DNA of 64,000 bases from Pseudomonas sp. LS44 (GCF_024730785.1 NZ_CP102830.1:806001-870000), one strand, 5' to 3'. Counted from the first letter of the stretch, positions 47,418 to 59,550 are shown. Notes: generated by a model from the letters alone, not told the origin. Numbers and translations are program-made.

Positions 47418-48200
47418 TTAGTTGGTCCAGCCGAACAGCGTGCAGGCGTTACGGCTGCTGGCGCTGGCCAGCTCGTCCGGGCTGATGTGCATCAGCTCGG
47501 CTAGCGCTGCACAGATATCCGGCAGGAATTCCGGGCTGTTGCGCTGCTGGGGGTACATGGCCGGTGCCATGTCCGGGGCGTCGGTTTCCAGTACTACGGC
47601 CTCCAGCGGCAACTCGGCGACCACCTTGTGCAAGCGGTGGGCCTGCGGCCAGGTCGCGGCGCCGCCCAAGCCGAGCTTGAAACCCAGCTTGAGGTATTCC
47701 CGCGCTTCCTCGCGGCTACCGGCGAAGGCGTGGATCACTCCCGCGCGCTTGAGGCGAAAACGCTTGAGAGTGGCGATGGTCGGCGCATGGGCGTGCCGCA
47801 CATGCAGCAGCACCGGTAGTTCGAACTCGGCAGCGAGTTTCAGCTGCGCCTCGAACAGTGTCTGCTGGGCGTCGCGGTCGGGGTTGTCGATGTAGTAGTC
47901 GAGGCCGAATTCGCCGACCGCACAGAGTTTTGGATGGCCGGCCAGGCGTTGCAGCCAGTCGCGCAGCTCATCCATATGTTCGGGGCGGTGCTGGTCGAGA
48001 TAGACCGGATGCAGGCCCAGCGCGGCGTAGACGCTGTCCTGCTGCAGTGCCAGATCCCACAAGCGTTGCCAGTTACTCTGGTACACGCCGAGCACCACTA
48101 GGCGCTCCACGCCCCGCGCGTGGCTGCGCGCCAGCAGCTCGGCGCGGTCGGCGTCGAAGTCAGGGAAATCCAGGTGGGTGTGGGTGTCGATCAGCTGCAT
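47418..48200 (-). CDS. TatD-family metal-dependent hydrolase (deoxyribonuclease)
   Basis: An enzyme of 260 residues with the TIM-barrel metallohydrolase fold. Metal-site motifs are in order: DTHTHLDFPDFD at the N-terminus, GLHPVYLDQH, AVGEFGLDYY, LHVRHAH, HAFAGSREEAREYL and VVLETDAPDMAP. TatD family members have 3'-5' exonuclease activity; the exact substrate of this paralogue (possibly YjjV-like) is not known. It lies 55 bp downstream of prfC on the same strand. Confidence 0.92.
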   Translation of the reverse strand: MQLIDTHTHLDFPDFDADRAELLARSHARGVERLVVLGVYQSNWQRLWDLALQQDSVYAALGLHPVYLDQHRPEHMDELRDWLQRLAGHPKLCAVGEFGLDYYIDNPDRDAQQTLFEAQLKLAAEFELPVLLHVRHAHAPTIATLKRFRLKRAGVIHAFAGSREEAREYLKLGFKLGLGGAATWPQAHRLHKVVAELPLEAVVLETDAPDMAPAMYPQQRNSPEFLPDICAALAELMHISPDELASASSRNACTLFGWTN

Positions 48201-48255
48201 GCGGCCAGTGTCGACCGCCGGGCGGCGGGCTGCAAGCAGCAGCCCGCAGTACGAC

Positions 48256-49839
<1,584 letters not shown>

Positions 49840-50442
49840 GGGTGCGTGCCTGGCTGGAAACGGTTGCGGGCTGAAGCAGCCCTGGCCGGGCGCCCCGAAA
49901 AACGCGGGATTATAGCGGGAAACGTCCAGCCAATCAGGCCGTGTGTCGATGGGCGTGATCAGCTGTTACGCAGCGAGCGCACTGTGGCAATTGGCGCGAG
50001 CCGTTCGACGGGGTGCGAGGAACCCTATGGCGGATAGTCTGTCTGTTAAAAAAGCCCTCGATGATGACCGCGACCATGGGTGTCGCCATTGATCGCCGAT
50101 TCCTGTTTGGAAGGGTCTTCTGTGCAGCATTCCTGACGATTTGTTGAGGATTAAAGACAATCAGCCAGGCAGACGACAATTGGGGGTAAACCGGCGGTAT
50201 TTTTTTATTGAACTCAGGGGCCTCAGGTCCTAAAGTTCGCGCCCGAACGTCCATGCTGGCAACGATCCATCCGGCTCAAGTACTGACGACGAGAGGCGAG
50301 CCACAGGCCCGTTCTCGGCGACATGCCTTGGGAAGTAGGCGAACCAAAGTGGGGAAACTGATCAGGCGTTCAGGCATCGCGATTTCCTTCGCGCGCCACC
50401 CCTAAGCACTTTCGTTTGTTTTGCCATTTGGAGTCCCTGAGC
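49840..50442 (+). other. Long leader/intergenic region before speC
   Basis: A gap of 603 bp between the divergent prfC and speC genes. No gene of normal size is convincing here. A 21-codon reading frame at 50027-50092 starts MADSLSVKKALDDD and has GAGGAA four bases before its ATG, so it could be a small leader peptide. An AT-rich patch occurs at 50190-50210. I see no riboswitch that I can name and no REP element. Confidence 0.4.
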
Positions 50443-51606
50443 ATGTCGATTGAGGTCGAAGACTATTACCCGCGCGAAACCTTCCAGAAAATGAAGGCCT
50501 TCGCCGACAAGCAAGAAACCCCGTTCGTAGTGATCGATACCCAGATCATCAGCCAGGCCTATGACGACCTGCGCGCCGGTTTCGAATTTGCCAAGGTGTA
50601 TTACGCGGTCAAAGCCAACCCGGCTATCGAGATCATCGAGTTGCTGCGCGACAAGGGTTCGAACTTCGACATCGCCTCGATCTACGAGCTGGACAAGGTG
50701 CTGAGCGCCGGTGTCGGCCCGGAGCGTATGAGCTACGGCAACACCATCAAGAAAGCCCGCGATATCCGTTATTTCTACGACAAGGGTGTGCGCCTGTTTG
50801 CCACCGACTCGGAAGCCGACCTGCGTAACATCGCCAAGGCCGCGCCAGGCTCGAAAGTCTATGTGCGCATCCTTACCGAAGGCTCGACCACTGCCGATTG
50901 GCCGCTGTCGCGTAAATTCGGTTGCCAGACCGACATGGCCATGGACCTGCTGATCCTCGCTCGCGACCTGGGCCTGGTGCCTTACGGCATCTCCTTCCAC
51001 GTCGGTTCGCAGCAGCGCGATATCTCCGTGTGGGATGCGGCTATCGCCAAGGTCAAGGTGATCTTTGAGCGCTTGAAAGAAGAAGACGGCATCGAGCTGA
51101 AACTGATCAACATGGGTGGCGGCTTCCCGGCCAACTACATCACCCGTACCAACAGCCTGGAAACCTACGCCGATGAAATCATCCGTTTCCTCAAGGAAGA
51201 CTTCGGCGATGAGCTGCCGGAAATCATCCTCGAGCCGGGTCGTTCGTTGATCGCCAACGCCGGCATCCTGGTCAGCGAAGTGGTGCTGGTGGCGCGGAAG
51301 TCGCGTACCGCCGTGGAGCGCTGGGTATACGTCGATGTGGGCAAATTCTCCGGCCTGATTGAAACCATGGACGAATCGATCAAGTTCCCGATCTGGACCG
51401 AGAAGAAAGGCGAAGTGGAAGAAGTGGTCATCGCCGGCCCGACCTGCGACAGCGCCGACATCATGTATGAGAACTACAAGTACGGTCTGCCGCTCAACCT
51501 GGCCATCGGTGACCGCCTGTATTGGCTGTCCACCGGCGCCTACACCACCAGCTACAGCGCGGTGGAGTTCAACGGCTTCCCGCCGCTGAAGGCCTTCTAC
51601 CTGTAA
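50443..51606 (+). CDS. speC: Ornithine decarboxylase (alanine racemase-fold, PLP-dependent)
   Basis: Makes putrescine from ornithine; related enzymes also accept lysine. It has 387 residues, the length of P. aeruginosa SpeC, and belongs to fold type III. The PLP lysine is in YYAVKANPAIEI. The other typical blocks are FHVGSQQ, NMGGGFPANY, LEPGRSLIANAG and the catalytic cysteine segment GPTCDSADIMYE near the C-terminus. The ATG at 50443 has TTGGAG upstream. It is monocistronic: a long leader precedes and a terminator follows. Confidence 0.93.
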   Translation: MSIEVEDYYPRETFQKMKAFADKQETPFVVIDTQIISQAYDDLRAGFEFAKVYYAVKANPAIEIIELLRDKGSNFDIASIYELDKVLSAGVGPERMSYGNTIKKARDIRYFYDKGVRLFATDSEADLRNIAKAAPGSKVYVRILTEGSTTADWPLSRKFGCQTDMAMDLLILARDLGLVPYGISFHVGSQQRDISVWDAAIAKVKVIFERLKEEDGIELKLINMGGGFPANYITRTNSLETYADEIIRFLKEDFGDELPEIILEPGRSLIANAGILVSEVVLVARKSRTAVERWVYVDVGKFSGLIETMDESIKFPIWTEKKGEVEEVVIAGPTCDSADIMYENYKYGLPLNLAIGDRLYWLSTGAYTTSYSAVEFNGFPPLKAFYL

Positions 51607-51620
51607 GCCGAGCTGCAACG

Positions 51621-51649
51621 AAAAAGCCCTGCATCTGCGGGGCTTTTTT
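51621..51649. terminator. Terminator after speC / Sel1 gene
   Basis: Hairpin AAAAAGCCC/GGGCTTTTT with a T run, between converging genes. Confidence 0.85.
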
Positions 51650-51653
51650 GTGC

Positions 51654-52448
51654 TCAGGCGCTTTCGAGCAGTGCGGCGAGGGCTTCGCGGTCGTGTTCGT
51701 CGCCGAGTTCGGCGGCGCGACGGTGATAGTCCATGGCCAGGGCACGCAGCGGCGGTTGAGCGGCCGCGAGCAGGGCGGCGCGGGTCGCGCGGAAGAAACT
51801 TAGATTCCCGCCGGCGAGGGCCTGGCGTAGCCAGTGTTCGGCTTCGACAACCTGGCCCTGCGCGGCCAGGACCGCCGCCAGGCTGAACTGGCCACGGAAA
51901 TCGCCACCCGCCGCGGAGCGTTGATACCAGTGCAGGGCCAAGGTCGGGTCGGCTGCGACACCGAGGCTTTCCTCATGATAACGGCCGACCAGGTTCATCG
52001 ACTTGGCATGCCCTTGTTCGGCGGCGCGCAGGTACAACTGCAGGGCTTGGGTGTGATCCTGGGCGACACCGCGGCCGGTGGCCAGCAGGTTGGCGAGGTT
52101 GTACAGGCCCCAATCGAGTCCGTCCTCCGCCGCCTGCCGGTAGTGCTGGGCCGCTGCCGCCAGGTCGGTGTGGCCACCCCAGCCATGCTCCAGGCAGCGG
52201 CCGAGCATGTTGTGCGCCATGGCGTCGCCGGCCTGTGCGGCGATGCGAAACCATTGTCGCGCCAGCGGCTCGTCGCGCGTTATGCCACGGCCTTGCAGGA
52301 GGATCTGCCCGAGCAGGGTCTGTGCGTCGAGCATGCCCGCGGCGGCGGCGCTGAGAATCGCCCGCGCGGCACGCTGCGGATTGCTGCCCAACTGCTCGGC
52401 GAGTTGCGCGCCGTCGACCGACTCGCGGCGGCGCAGGACATGGCTCAC
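51654..52448 (-). CDS. Sel1/TPR repeat protein beside piuC
   Basis: A protein of 264 residues built from Sel1-like repeats, for example [40 protein letters not shown] and [20 protein letters not shown]. Such repeats mediate protein-protein contacts. No signal peptide is seen. The GTG at 52448 overlaps the piuC stop by 4 bp (GTGA), so translation is coupled. The long open extension upstream runs through piuC in another frame and is not coding. A Sel1 gene next to piuC is usual in pseudomonads; its role in iron uptake is unknown. Confidence 0.88.
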   Translation of the reverse strand: MSHVLRRRESVDGAQLAEQLGSNPQRAARAILSAAAAGMLDAQTLLGQILLQGRGITRDEPLARQWFRIAAQAGDAMAHNMLGRCLEHGWGGHTDLAAAAQHYRQAAEDGLDWGLYNLANLLATGRGVAQDHTQALQLYLRAAEQGHAKSMNLVGRYHEESLGVAADPTLALHWYQRSAAGGDFRGQFSLAAVLAAQGQVVEAEHWLRQALAGGNLSFFRATRAALLAAAQPPLRALAMDYHRRAAELGDEHDREALAALLESA

Positions 52449-53125
52449 ACGTCCGCCCAGCGGCGCAGCAGGTTGTGATAGTTGCCGGTCAACTGGATCA
52501 ACGCCGGGTGGTCGGGCACGTCCACGGTCAGGCGCTGGATGGCCTGGTCCATCTCGAACAGCAGGGTGCGCTGGCTGTCTTCGCGTACCAGGCTCTGCGT
52601 CCAGAAAAACGAGGCGTAGCGGGCGCCACGGGTGACGGCTTCGACCTTGTGCAGGCTGCTGGCCGGATACAGCAGCAGATCGCCGGCCGGCAGCTTGATC
52701 TGCTGACTGCCGTAGGTGTCCTGGATCACCAACTCGCCACCGGCGTAGTCGTCCGGGTCGCTGAAGAACAGCGTGGAGGACAAGTCGGTGCGCACGCGCT
52801 CCGGACTGTTCTTCACCTGGCGGATGGCGTTGTCGATATGAAAGTCGAACGCGCCGCCACCGGTGTAGCAATTGAACAGCGGGGGAAACACCTTGTGCGG
52901 CAGTGCCGCGGACATGAACAAGGGGTTCTGCCATAGGCGCTGGAGCATCACTTCGCTGATCTCGCGAGCCAGCGGGTCGTCGTCGCTCAACTGCAGGTTG
53001 CGTTTGGCTTTGGCCGACTGGTAACCGGCGGTGGCCTTGCCGTCGGCCCACTGTGCCTGTTCCAGGGCTTGGCGGATACGGTGGACTTCTTCGCGATTGA
53101 AGATGCCGGGGATGTGCAGAAGCAT
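52445..53125 (-). CDS. piuC: Fe(II)/2-oxoglutarate-dependent dioxygenase PiuC
   Basis: PKHD-type hydroxylase of 226 residues. The facial triad is seen as HxD in [12 protein letters not shown] and the distal His in [20 protein letters not shown], where Arg would bind 2-oxoglutarate. Family members lie next to the TonB receptor gene piuA; loss of piuC or piuA affects uptake of catechol-type siderophore-drug conjugates in P. aeruginosa. The substrate is unknown. The start at 53125 gives the typical [17 protein letters not shown]. It diverges from piuA, with which it shares a 223-bp AT-rich control region. Confidence 0.94.
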   Translation of the reverse strand: MLLHIPGIFNREEVHRIRQALEQAQWADGKATAGYQSAKAKRNLQLSDDDPLAREISEVMLQRLWQNPLFMSAALPHKVFPPLFNCYTGGGAFDFHIDNAIRQVKNSPERVRTDLSSTLFFSDPDDYAGGELVIQDTYGSQQIKLPAGDLLLYPASSLHKVEAVTRGARYASFFWTQSLVREDSQRTLLFEMDQAIQRLTVDVPDHPALIQLTGNYHNLLRRWADV

Positions 53126-53257
53126 GGCGTTACCGGGCGCGAATGAAATTCGGCTGCCAATGTTAGAGATTCGCATCGGATCTGTAAAACCTGTGTCCGT
53201 CTGGCTCCGCAGTGGTGGCCACCATTCGCGCCATCAAGGAATGTAAAAATTTTGTAA

Positions 53258-53290
53258 ACTTTTTGAATAAGAATTTCTTTCAATTGCAAA
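53258..53290. promoter_or_regulatory. Possible Fur-type operator between piuC and piuA
   Basis: AT-rich imperfect dyad TTGAATAAGAATTTCTTTCA within the divergent control region. The match to the Fur consensus is weak; the call rests mainly on the iron-uptake genes on both sides. Confidence 0.3.
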
Positions 53291-53348
53291 TGTGTCCTTA
53301 TTGAAATAACTTCCGCCGCCTTTGCAATCCCAAGGGGAGGGAAGCGTC

Positions 53349-55664
53349 ATGTCTTGCACGTCCACGGAAACCACAGTTTCCTCGCCGCGTCTGCTTGCTA
53401 CGGCAGTCGGCGTCGCCATTTCCACCCTGTCCGTCGCGCCGCTGGCGCAGGCCGCCGATGCCGTTGCCGCGAAGAAGCCGGGCGTGTCGCTGGATGCCAC
53501 CAGCGTGGTTGGCGAGCAGGCGGAAGAGACCGGCTATCAGGTCGAGAAAGCGCAGTCGTCGAAATACACCGCGCCATTGGTGGATACCCCACGCTCGGTC
53601 ACCGTGGTGCCGCAGCAAGTGCTGAAAGACACCGCTGCCGTTTCCCTGCAAGACGCGCTGCGCACCGTGCCAGGCATCACTATGGGTGCCGGTGAGGGTG
53701 GTAACCCGCAGGGTGATCGTCCGTTCATTCGTGGCTTCGATGCCCAGAGCGATACCTACTTGGATGGCGTGCGTGACACCGGTGCGCAGACCCGCGAGAT
53801 ATTCTCCGTAGAGTCGATCGAGGTCAGCAAAGGCCCGAACTCCTCCATGGGCGGTCGCGGCTCGGCCGGGGGCAGCATCAACCTGGTGAGCAAGAAGGCC
53901 CACCTCGGCGACTCCTTCGATGGCGGTTTCACCTGGGGCTCCGACCAGACCCAGCGCTACACCCTGGATGGCAACTACCAGTTCAACGAAACGTCCGCTG
54001 GCCGTCTCAACCTGATGAGTCACGAGAGCAACGTGGCCGGGCGTGACAAGGTCAACTATGACCGTTGGGGCATCGCCCCGTCGGTGGCGTTCGGACTGGG
54101 CACGGCGACCCGCGTGAACCTCGACTTCTATCACATGGAAAGCAACGACCTGCCTGACTCCGGCATCCCGTATGGCTACTCCGTGGGCAACGCGCACACC
54201 GCGGCCAGCCCGGACAAGCCGACCGACGGCGGCGACAGCAGCAATTTCTATGGTCTGACCAACCGCGACTTCCGCAAGACTCGTGCGGACATCGCCACCT
54301 TCGCCATTGAGCACGACCTCAACGACTCGCTGACCATCAAGAACACCCTGCGCCATGGCAACAGCATGCAGGACTACATCCTGACCCAGCCGGACGATAG
54401 CAAGGGCAACGTGAACAATGGTTCGGTGTGGCGGCGGATCAACAGCCGGGTCGGCAATACCGCGACCACCACCAACCAGACTGACCTGTTCGGCGAATTC
54501 CAGCTGGCCGGCTTCAAGAACAGCTTTTCCACCGGCATCGAGTTCAGCCACGAAGAATCGGACATTTCCAGCTACACGGTGAACACCGATACCACGCCTA
54601 GGTCGCCTGCCACTGCCAGTACCAACTGCACGCCGGCCATGATCGGCGCGTCCAGCGGCTACAACTGCACCTCGCTGAGCAATCCCAACCCGGACGATCC
54701 GTGGAACGGCAGTGTCGCGCGCAACTATCTGGGCACCGACACTACCGCTGATACCCGCTCCATCTATGGCTTCGACACCATTGAGCTCGATCCCCAGTGG
54801 CTGCTCAACCTCGGCCTGCGCTACGACAGTTTCGATACGGACGCCAAGACCACCGCGGCGACCGGCGTGACCAAGCTCTCCAACGACAGCAATTTCTGGA
54901 ACGGCCAGATCGGCCTGGTCTGGAAGCCGGCCGAAAACGGCAGCATCTACACCTCGTACGCCACCTCGTCGACGCCGCCCGGCGCGATGATCGGCGAAGG
55001 CATCGACGGCAACCCACTGACAGCGGCCACGCTGAACAACGAACTGGAGCCGGAAGACACCAAGAACTACGAGTTGGGGACCAAGTGGGACGTGCTTGAT
55101 AACCGCCTGTCGCTGACCGCGGCGATCTTCCGCACCGAGAAGGAAAACACCCGGATCCTGGTCAGCAACAACACCTACGAAAACGCCGGCAAGACCCGCG
55201 TCGACGGCATCGAGCTGAGCGCCACTGGCAAGCTGACCGACAAGTGGCAGGTATTCGCCGGCTACAGCTATCTGGATAGCGAACTGGTCGATCCGGGCTT
55301 GCCTGGTAACCGCCAGAATCAGGTCACCGGCGCTAGCAATCCGGCCAAGGGCAACGAAATGCCCAACACGCCGAAAAACAGCTTCAGTTTGTGGACCACC
55401 TATGAGGTCGTACCGAAGCTCACCGTTGGTGGTGGCGCCTTTTATGTCGATGATGTTTTTGGCGATAACAACAACACGGTTTATGTGCCGTCCTACTGGC
55501 GCTACGACGCGATGGCCAGCTACCAGCTGACCAACAACGTCGACCTGCAGCTGAACGTGCAGAACCTCACCGACGAGGTCTACTACGACAAGGCCTACGC
55601 CAACCACTTCGCCAACCAGGCGGCCGGGCGTACCGCGTTGTTCAGCACCAACCTGCACTTCTAA
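53349..55664 (+). CDS. piuA: TonB-dependent catecholate siderophore receptor PiuA/Fiu
   Basis: An outer-membrane receptor of 771 residues. The signal peptide ends around LAQAADA. The plug domain shows DTPRSVTVVPQQVL, RTVPGITMGAGEGG and RPFIRGFDAQSDTYLDGVRD. The beta barrel continues to a C-terminal Phe (LFSTNLHF), as required for BAM-dependent insertion. A pair of cysteines near residues 425-440 (NCTPAM, YNCTSL) probably closes an external loop. The ATG at 53349 is preceded by GGGAGGG. It is followed by a terminator and piuB, and shares its control region with piuC. P. aeruginosa PiuA takes up catechol-type iron chelates. Confidence 0.94.
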   Translation: MSCTSTETTVSSPRLLATAVGVAISTLSVAPLAQAADAVAAKKPGVSLDATSVVGEQAEETGYQVEKAQSSKYTAPLVDTPRSVTVVPQQVLKDTAAVSLQDALRTVPGITMGAGEGGNPQGDRPFIRGFDAQSDTYLDGVRDTGAQTREIFSVESIEVSKGPNSSMGGRGSAGGSINLVSKKAHLGDSFDGGFTWGSDQTQRYTLDGNYQFNETSAGRLNLMSHESNVAGRDKVNYDRWGIAPSVAFGLGTATRVNLDFYHMESNDLPDSGIPYGYSVGNAHTAASPDKPTDGGDSSNFYGLTNRDFRKTRADIATFAIEHDLNDSLTIKNTLRHGNSMQDYILTQPDDSKGNVNNGSVWRRINSRVGNTATTTNQTDLFGEFQLAGFKNSFSTGIEFSHEESDISSYTVNTDTTPRSPATASTNCTPAMIGASSGYNCTSLSNPNPDDPWNGSVARNYLGTDTTADTRSIYGFDTIELDPQWLLNLGLRYDSFDTDAKTTAATGVTKLSNDSNFWNGQIGLVWKPAENGSIYTSYATSSTPPGAMIGEGIDGNPLTAATLNNELEPEDTKNYELGTKWDVLDNRLSLTAAIFRTEKENTRILVSNNTYENAGKTRVDGIELSATGKLTDKWQVFAGYSYLDSELVDPGLPGNRQNQVTGASNPAKGNEMPNTPKNSFSLWTTYEVVPKLTVGGGAFYVDDVFGDNNNTVYVPSYWRYDAMASYQLTNNVDLQLNVQNLTDEVYYDKAYANHFANQAAGRTALFSTNLHF

Positions 55665-55682
55665 CGCGAGTTGATACACAAG

Positions 55683-55713
55683 CCCGCCAGGCAGTATGTC
55701 TGGCGGGTTTTTT
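55683..55713 (+). terminator. Terminator between piuA and piuB
   Basis: Stem CCCGCCAG/CTGGCGGG with a run of six T. It may attenuate rather than end transcription, since piuB follows 112 bp later. Confidence 0.82.
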
Positions 55714-55824
55714 CATTTAGGGACGTTGAGTAAGCGTTCGGTAAAGGCTCCCAAGTGCAAGAAGCTCTCAAATAGAATTGCACGGTCCTGCCATGTCGGC
55801 CGGACAGATCAAGGTGACGGCGTC

Positions 55825-58395
55825 GTGTTCAAGAAAATTCTCTTCCAACTGCACTGGTTCTTCGGCATCACCGCCGGCCTGGTATTGGCCCTGATGGGGA
55901 TTACCGGTGCGCTCTACGCCTTCGAGGGCGAGATCAGCCGGGCGCTGAATCCGGACGTACTGCGCGTGCAGGTGCGCGATGGCGGGCCGCTGACGCCAGC
56001 CGAGCTGGTCGCGAAGATCGAACCGGTTGCTGGCAAAACCGTATCCGACCTGCGGATCGATACCCGCGACGACAGCGCGGCGCGGGTGTACTTCACCCCG
56101 CCGCCGGGTGAACGACGCGGGCCGATGCGTTTCTTCGATCCGTATACCGGTGAGCTGCTTGATAATCCGACGGGTCAGCAATTTTTCGACCTGATGTTGA
56201 AGCTGCACCGCTTCCTGGCCATCGGCGAAACCGGCAAACAGATCACCGCCGCCAGCACCTTGGCGCTGGTGTTCTTCTGCCTGTCTGGGTTGTACCTGCG
56301 CTGGCCGCGCAAGGCGCTGAACTGGCGCGCCTGGCTGACTCTCGATTGGGCCAAGAAAGGCCGCAGCTTCAACTGGGACTTGCATTCGGTGGCCGGCACC
56401 TGGTGCCTGGTGTTCTATCTCTGCGCTGCGCTGACCGGGCTGTATTGGTCCTACGACTGGTATCGCGAAGGCCTCAACAAGCTGCTCGCCGATGCTCCAG
56501 CCGGCCAGCAACGCGGCAAACCCGGCGAGGCGCGGGGGGAGAGGCGTGGCGAAGGGCGCCAGGGCGGGCGCGGCATGCCGGCACCGTCCGGGCCACGGCC
56601 AGTGATCGATTACACGGCGGTGTGGAACAGCATCCAGAGCGCTGCCGGTCCGCAGCTGGCCGCCTATAACCTGCGTCTGCCGCCGGTGGCCGGCCAGCCG
56701 GCGACGGTGTTCTACCTGCTCGCCGATGCCGAGCACCCGCGTGCGCTCAATCAAATCGAGCTGGACCCGACCAGCGGCAAGATCACCCGACATGAGCGTT
56801 ACGCCGACAAGAGCTTCAAGGCGCAGTTGCTGGCCAGCGTTTACGCCCTGCACGTTGGCGAATATTTCGGTTTGCCCGGGCGCATCCTGATGATGCTCGC
56901 CAGTGCGGCGATGCCGCTGTTCTTCATCACCGGCTGGCTGCTCTACCTCGATCGGCGGCGCAAGAAGCGCGCGGTCAAGGCGGCCCGTGGCGCGCTGGGC
57001 GACAGCGCCGGCGGCGATGGCTGGTTAATTGGCTTCGCCAGCCAGAGCGGCTTCGCCGAGCAATTGGCCTGGCAGACCGCTGGGCAGTTGCAGGCGGCCG
57101 GTCTGCCGGTGCGTGTCGAGGCCCTGGCCAAGCTCGACGAACAGAGCCTGCGCCAGGCGCGCAAGGCGCTGTTCGTGGTCAGCACCTTCGGTGACGGTGA
57201 GGCGCCGGATAGCGCGCGTGGCTTTGAGCGCAAGTTGCTAGGCCAGCGCCTCGCACTCGACCAACTCAGTTATGCGGTGCTGGCCCTCGGCGATCGACAG
57301 TACGAACAGTTCTGCGGGTTCGCCCGGCGCCTGCGCAGCTGGCTCGACGGGCAGGGCGCGCGCAGTCTGTTCGCCCCGATTGAGGTGGACGGCAGCGACG
57401 CGCTGGCCCTCGATCGCTGGCAGCACCAGCTCGGCGAGCTGACCGGCGCGCAACCGCTGGCAGTCCAGGACGCGGTGTTCGGCCGCTGGACCCTGAACCA
57501 GCGTGAGCGGCTCAACCCGGGCAGTCAGGGTGGCCCGACCTTCCTCGTCGGCCTGACCCCGGAGCAGCCTTGCAGCTGGGTCGCTGGCGACATCCTCGAA
57601 GTGCTGCCACGGCACAGCGAGGCGCGGGTGCGCGAGTGGTTGGCGGCGCATGGCCTGGACGGCTCTGAGTGGGTCAACGTCGGCCCGCTGGCGCAGCCGC
57701 TGCACGAGGCACTGGCCAGCCGCCAGTTGCCCGACAGCGCGGCCCATTTGGTCGGGCTGCATGCCCAGGCGCTGCTCGATGCGCTGGTGCCGCTGATGGC
57801 GCGCGACTATTCAATCGCCTCGTTGCCGAGCGACGGTGCGCTGGAGCTGATCGTGCGCGAGGAGCGGCATGTCGATGGACGCCTCGGTCTCGGTTCCGGC
57901 TGGCTCACCGAGCAGGTGCCGGTTGGCGGCTCGCTGGTCGCGCGGCTGCGCCACAACAGCAGCTTCCACGCCCCGGAAGACGACCGCCCGGTGATCCTGA
58001 TCGGCAACGGCACCGGCATCGCCGGTCTGCGCGCGCTGCTCAAGGCGCGCATCGTCGCCGGCCACGCGCGCAACTGGCTGCTGTTCGGCGAGCGCAACCT
58101 CGAGCATGACTTCTACTTCCGCGCTGAACTGGAGCAGGCCCTGGCCAACGGCGAGTTGCAACGTCTGGACGTGGCGTTCTCCCGCGACCAGGTGGAGAAG
58201 GTCTACGTGCAGGACCGTCTGCGCCTGTCCGCCGACGAACTGCGCCGCTGGCTGGCCGACGGCGCGGCGCTCTACGTCTGTGGCAGCCTGGAAGGCATGG
58301 CCGGCGGCGTCGACGCGGTGCTGCGCGAGGTGCTCGGCGACGCTGCCGTGCAACAACTGATCGAAGAGGGCTGCTACCGCCGCGACGTGTATTGA
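55825..58395 (+). CDS. piuB: PepSY-flavodoxin-FNR fusion reductase (PiuB-like)
   Basis: An inner-membrane iron-chelate reductase of 856 residues. The N-terminal PepSY-TM part has four helices and the conserved [34 protein letters not shown] and [15 protein letters not shown] flavodoxin domain follows ([24 protein letters not shown]). The last 300 residues are sulfite-reductase-flavoprotein-like FAD/NADPH domains ([40 protein letters not shown]). It would carry electrons from NADPH to ferric siderophore in the periplasm. The GTG at 55825 follows AAGGTGA; upstream in-frame codons read through the piuA terminator. Confidence 0.9.
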   Translation: MFKKILFQLHWFFGITAGLVLALMGITGALYAFEGEISRALNPDVLRVQVRDGGPLTPAELVAKIEPVAGKTVSDLRIDTRDDSAARVYFTPPPGERRGPMRFFDPYTGELLDNPTGQQFFDLMLKLHRFLAIGETGKQITAASTLALVFFCLSGLYLRWPRKALNWRAWLTLDWAKKGRSFNWDLHSVAGTWCLVFYLCAALTGLYWSYDWYREGLNKLLADAPAGQQRGKPGEARGERRGEGRQGGRGMPAPSGPRPVIDYTAVWNSIQSAAGPQLAAYNLRLPPVAGQPATVFYLLADAEHPRALNQIELDPTSGKITRHERYADKSFKAQLLASVYALHVGEYFGLPGRILMMLASAAMPLFFITGWLLYLDRRRKKRAVKAARGALGDSAGGDGWLIGFASQSGFAEQLAWQTAGQLQAAGLPVRVEALAKLDEQSLRQARKALFVVSTFGDGEAPDSARGFERKLLGQRLALDQLSYAVLALGDRQYEQFCGFARRLRSWLDGQGARSLFAPIEVDGSDALALDRWQHQLGELTGAQPLAVQDAVFGRWTLNQRERLNPGSQGGPTFLVGLTPEQPCSWVAGDILEVLPRHSEARVREWLAAHGLDGSEWVNVGPLAQPLHEALASRQLPDSAAHLVGLHAQALLDALVPLMARDYSIASLPSDGALELIVREERHVDGRLGLGSGWLTEQVPVGGSLVARLRHNSSFHAPEDDRPVILIGNGTGIAGLRALLKARIVAGHARNWLLFGERNLEHDFYFRAELEQALANGELQRLDVAFSRDQVEKVYVQDRLRLSADELRRWLADGAALYVCGSLEGMAGGVDAVLREVLGDAAVQQLIEEGCYRRDVY

Positions 58396-58397
58396 GT

Positions 58398-58452
58398 CGT
58401 AGGATGGGTCGGGCCGCGCAGGCTCAACCTGCGCGTCCCGCCCCGTCCTACG
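58398..58452. repeat. Palindromic intergenic repeat after piuB
   Basis: CGTAGGATGGGTCGGG and CCCGCCCCGTCCTACG as outer arms, with an inner hairpin CGCGCAGG/CCTGCGCG. It resembles the other GTAGGRTGG-type repeats of the window. Confidence 0.65.
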
Positions 58453-58572
58453 GGCTGGGTGGCAATCCACAGGGTGGCGGTCCACGGAGTGCCGCCCCGC
58501 CTACAGCGCTGGACCAATTGGCCATCGTCTGGTTTAACCTGAGCGACACATCCAACTGGAAAGAGGTTTTCC

Positions 58573-59328
58573 ATGACTCCGGCCAAGCCGCGCATTCTGC
58601 TCAACTGCGACATGGGCGAAAGCTTCGGTGCCTGGCGCATGGGTGACGATGCCCACGCCATGCCGCTGGTGGATCAGGCCAATCTGGCCTGCGGTTTTCA
58701 CGCCGCCGATCCGCTGACCATGCAACGCACCGTGGCCTTGGCGGTGCAGCATGGGGTGAGTATCGGCGCCCATCCAGCGTATCCGGATCTGGTCGGTTTC
58801 GGCCGTCGTCATCTGGCCTGTTCGGCCGAGGAGGTCGAGGCGCTGGTGCTGTATCAGCTTGGCGCTCTTGACGCCTTCTGCCGCGCGGCTGGAACCCAAC
58901 TCGCCTACGTCAAACCGCATGGTGCGCTGTACAACGACCTGGTCCGCGACGACGAGCTGTTGATGGCCGTGCTGCGTGCCTGCGCACAGTTCCGCCGGGG
59001 GCTGCCGTTGATGGTCCTGGCCTTGGCCGACAACAGTCGCGAGCGGCGTCTGGCTGAGGCGGTCGACGTGCCACTGCTGTTCGAGGCCTTCGCCGACCGT
59101 GCCTATCTGGCCGATGGGCAATTGGCGCCGCGGCGTCTGGCCGGTGCGGTGCATGCGCAAGCGGAGCGGATACTCAGCCAGGCGCTGAGCATCGCGCGCG
59201 GCGAACCGTTCGCCGATCTGGATGGCAAGCCTGTGCAGCTGCAGGCCGACAGCCTCTGCGTGCATGGCGACAATCCCGAATCGCTGGCCGTGTTGCGCCG
59301 CTTGCGGGCCATGCTCGACGCCGCCTGA
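58573..59328 (+). CDS. pxpA: 5-oxoprolinase subunit A (LamB/YcsF family)
   Basis: Subunit of the ATP-dependent 5-oxoprolinase that opens pyroglutamate to glutamate. It has 251 residues. Family signatures are [19 protein letters not shown] at the N-terminus, [47 protein letters not shown] and [10 protein letters not shown] near the C-terminus. PxpB and PxpC partners are not in the window, so the complex must be completed elsewhere or the protein acts alone. The start has GGAAAGAGG upstream. Confidence 0.92.
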   Translation: MTPAKPRILLNCDMGESFGAWRMGDDAHAMPLVDQANLACGFHAADPLTMQRTVALAVQHGVSIGAHPAYPDLVGFGRRHLACSAEEVEALVLYQLGALDAFCRAAGTQLAYVKPHGALYNDLVRDDELLMAVLRACAQFRRGLPLMVLALADNSRERRLAEAVDVPLLFEAFADRAYLADGQLAPRRLAGAVHAQAERILSQALSIARGEPFADLDGKPVQLQADSLCVHGDNPESLAVLRRLRAMLDAA

Positions 59329-59340
59329 TCAGATCAGATT

Positions 59341-59447
59341 CGTAGGGTGGGTTAGCCGTAGGCGTAACCCACCGAGCAGGCCGGACGCATGTGTCCAGGG
59401 CGGCGGCGCTGGCGGGTTACGCCGCTTCGCGGCTAACCCGGCCTACA
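59341..59447. repeat. REP pair (GGGTGGGTTAGCCG type) downstream of pxpA
   Basis: Arms CGTAGGGTGGGTTAGCCGTA and GCGGCTAACCCGGCCTAC. Third copy of the family that carries the IS110 at 12.8-14.1 kb, here intact. Confidence 0.8.
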
Positions 59448-59550
59448 AAAGCGCTGCGCAACATGTAATCGGTACATGGCCCAAAAACAGACGAAGAGCT
59501 GCAGTTTACGAGCTGCAGGCCGACGCCGCTTGAGCTGCTTAGGATCGCTC

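Noticed and set aside
49934..50254. Frame of 106 codons on the minus strand in the speC leader
   Set aside because: No ribosome binding site, no family resemblance, and atypical codon use.
52449..53051. Upstream extension of the Sel1 repeat gene
   Set aside because: The extension is out of frame within piuC and has a low-complexity Arg/Pro-rich sequence; the GTG at 52448 overlapping the piuC stop is the better start.
53298..55679. Open frame of 793 codons on the minus strand antisense to piuA
   Set aside because: piuA has a signal peptide, TonB receptor motifs and a terminal Phe; the antisense frame has no recognisable domain.
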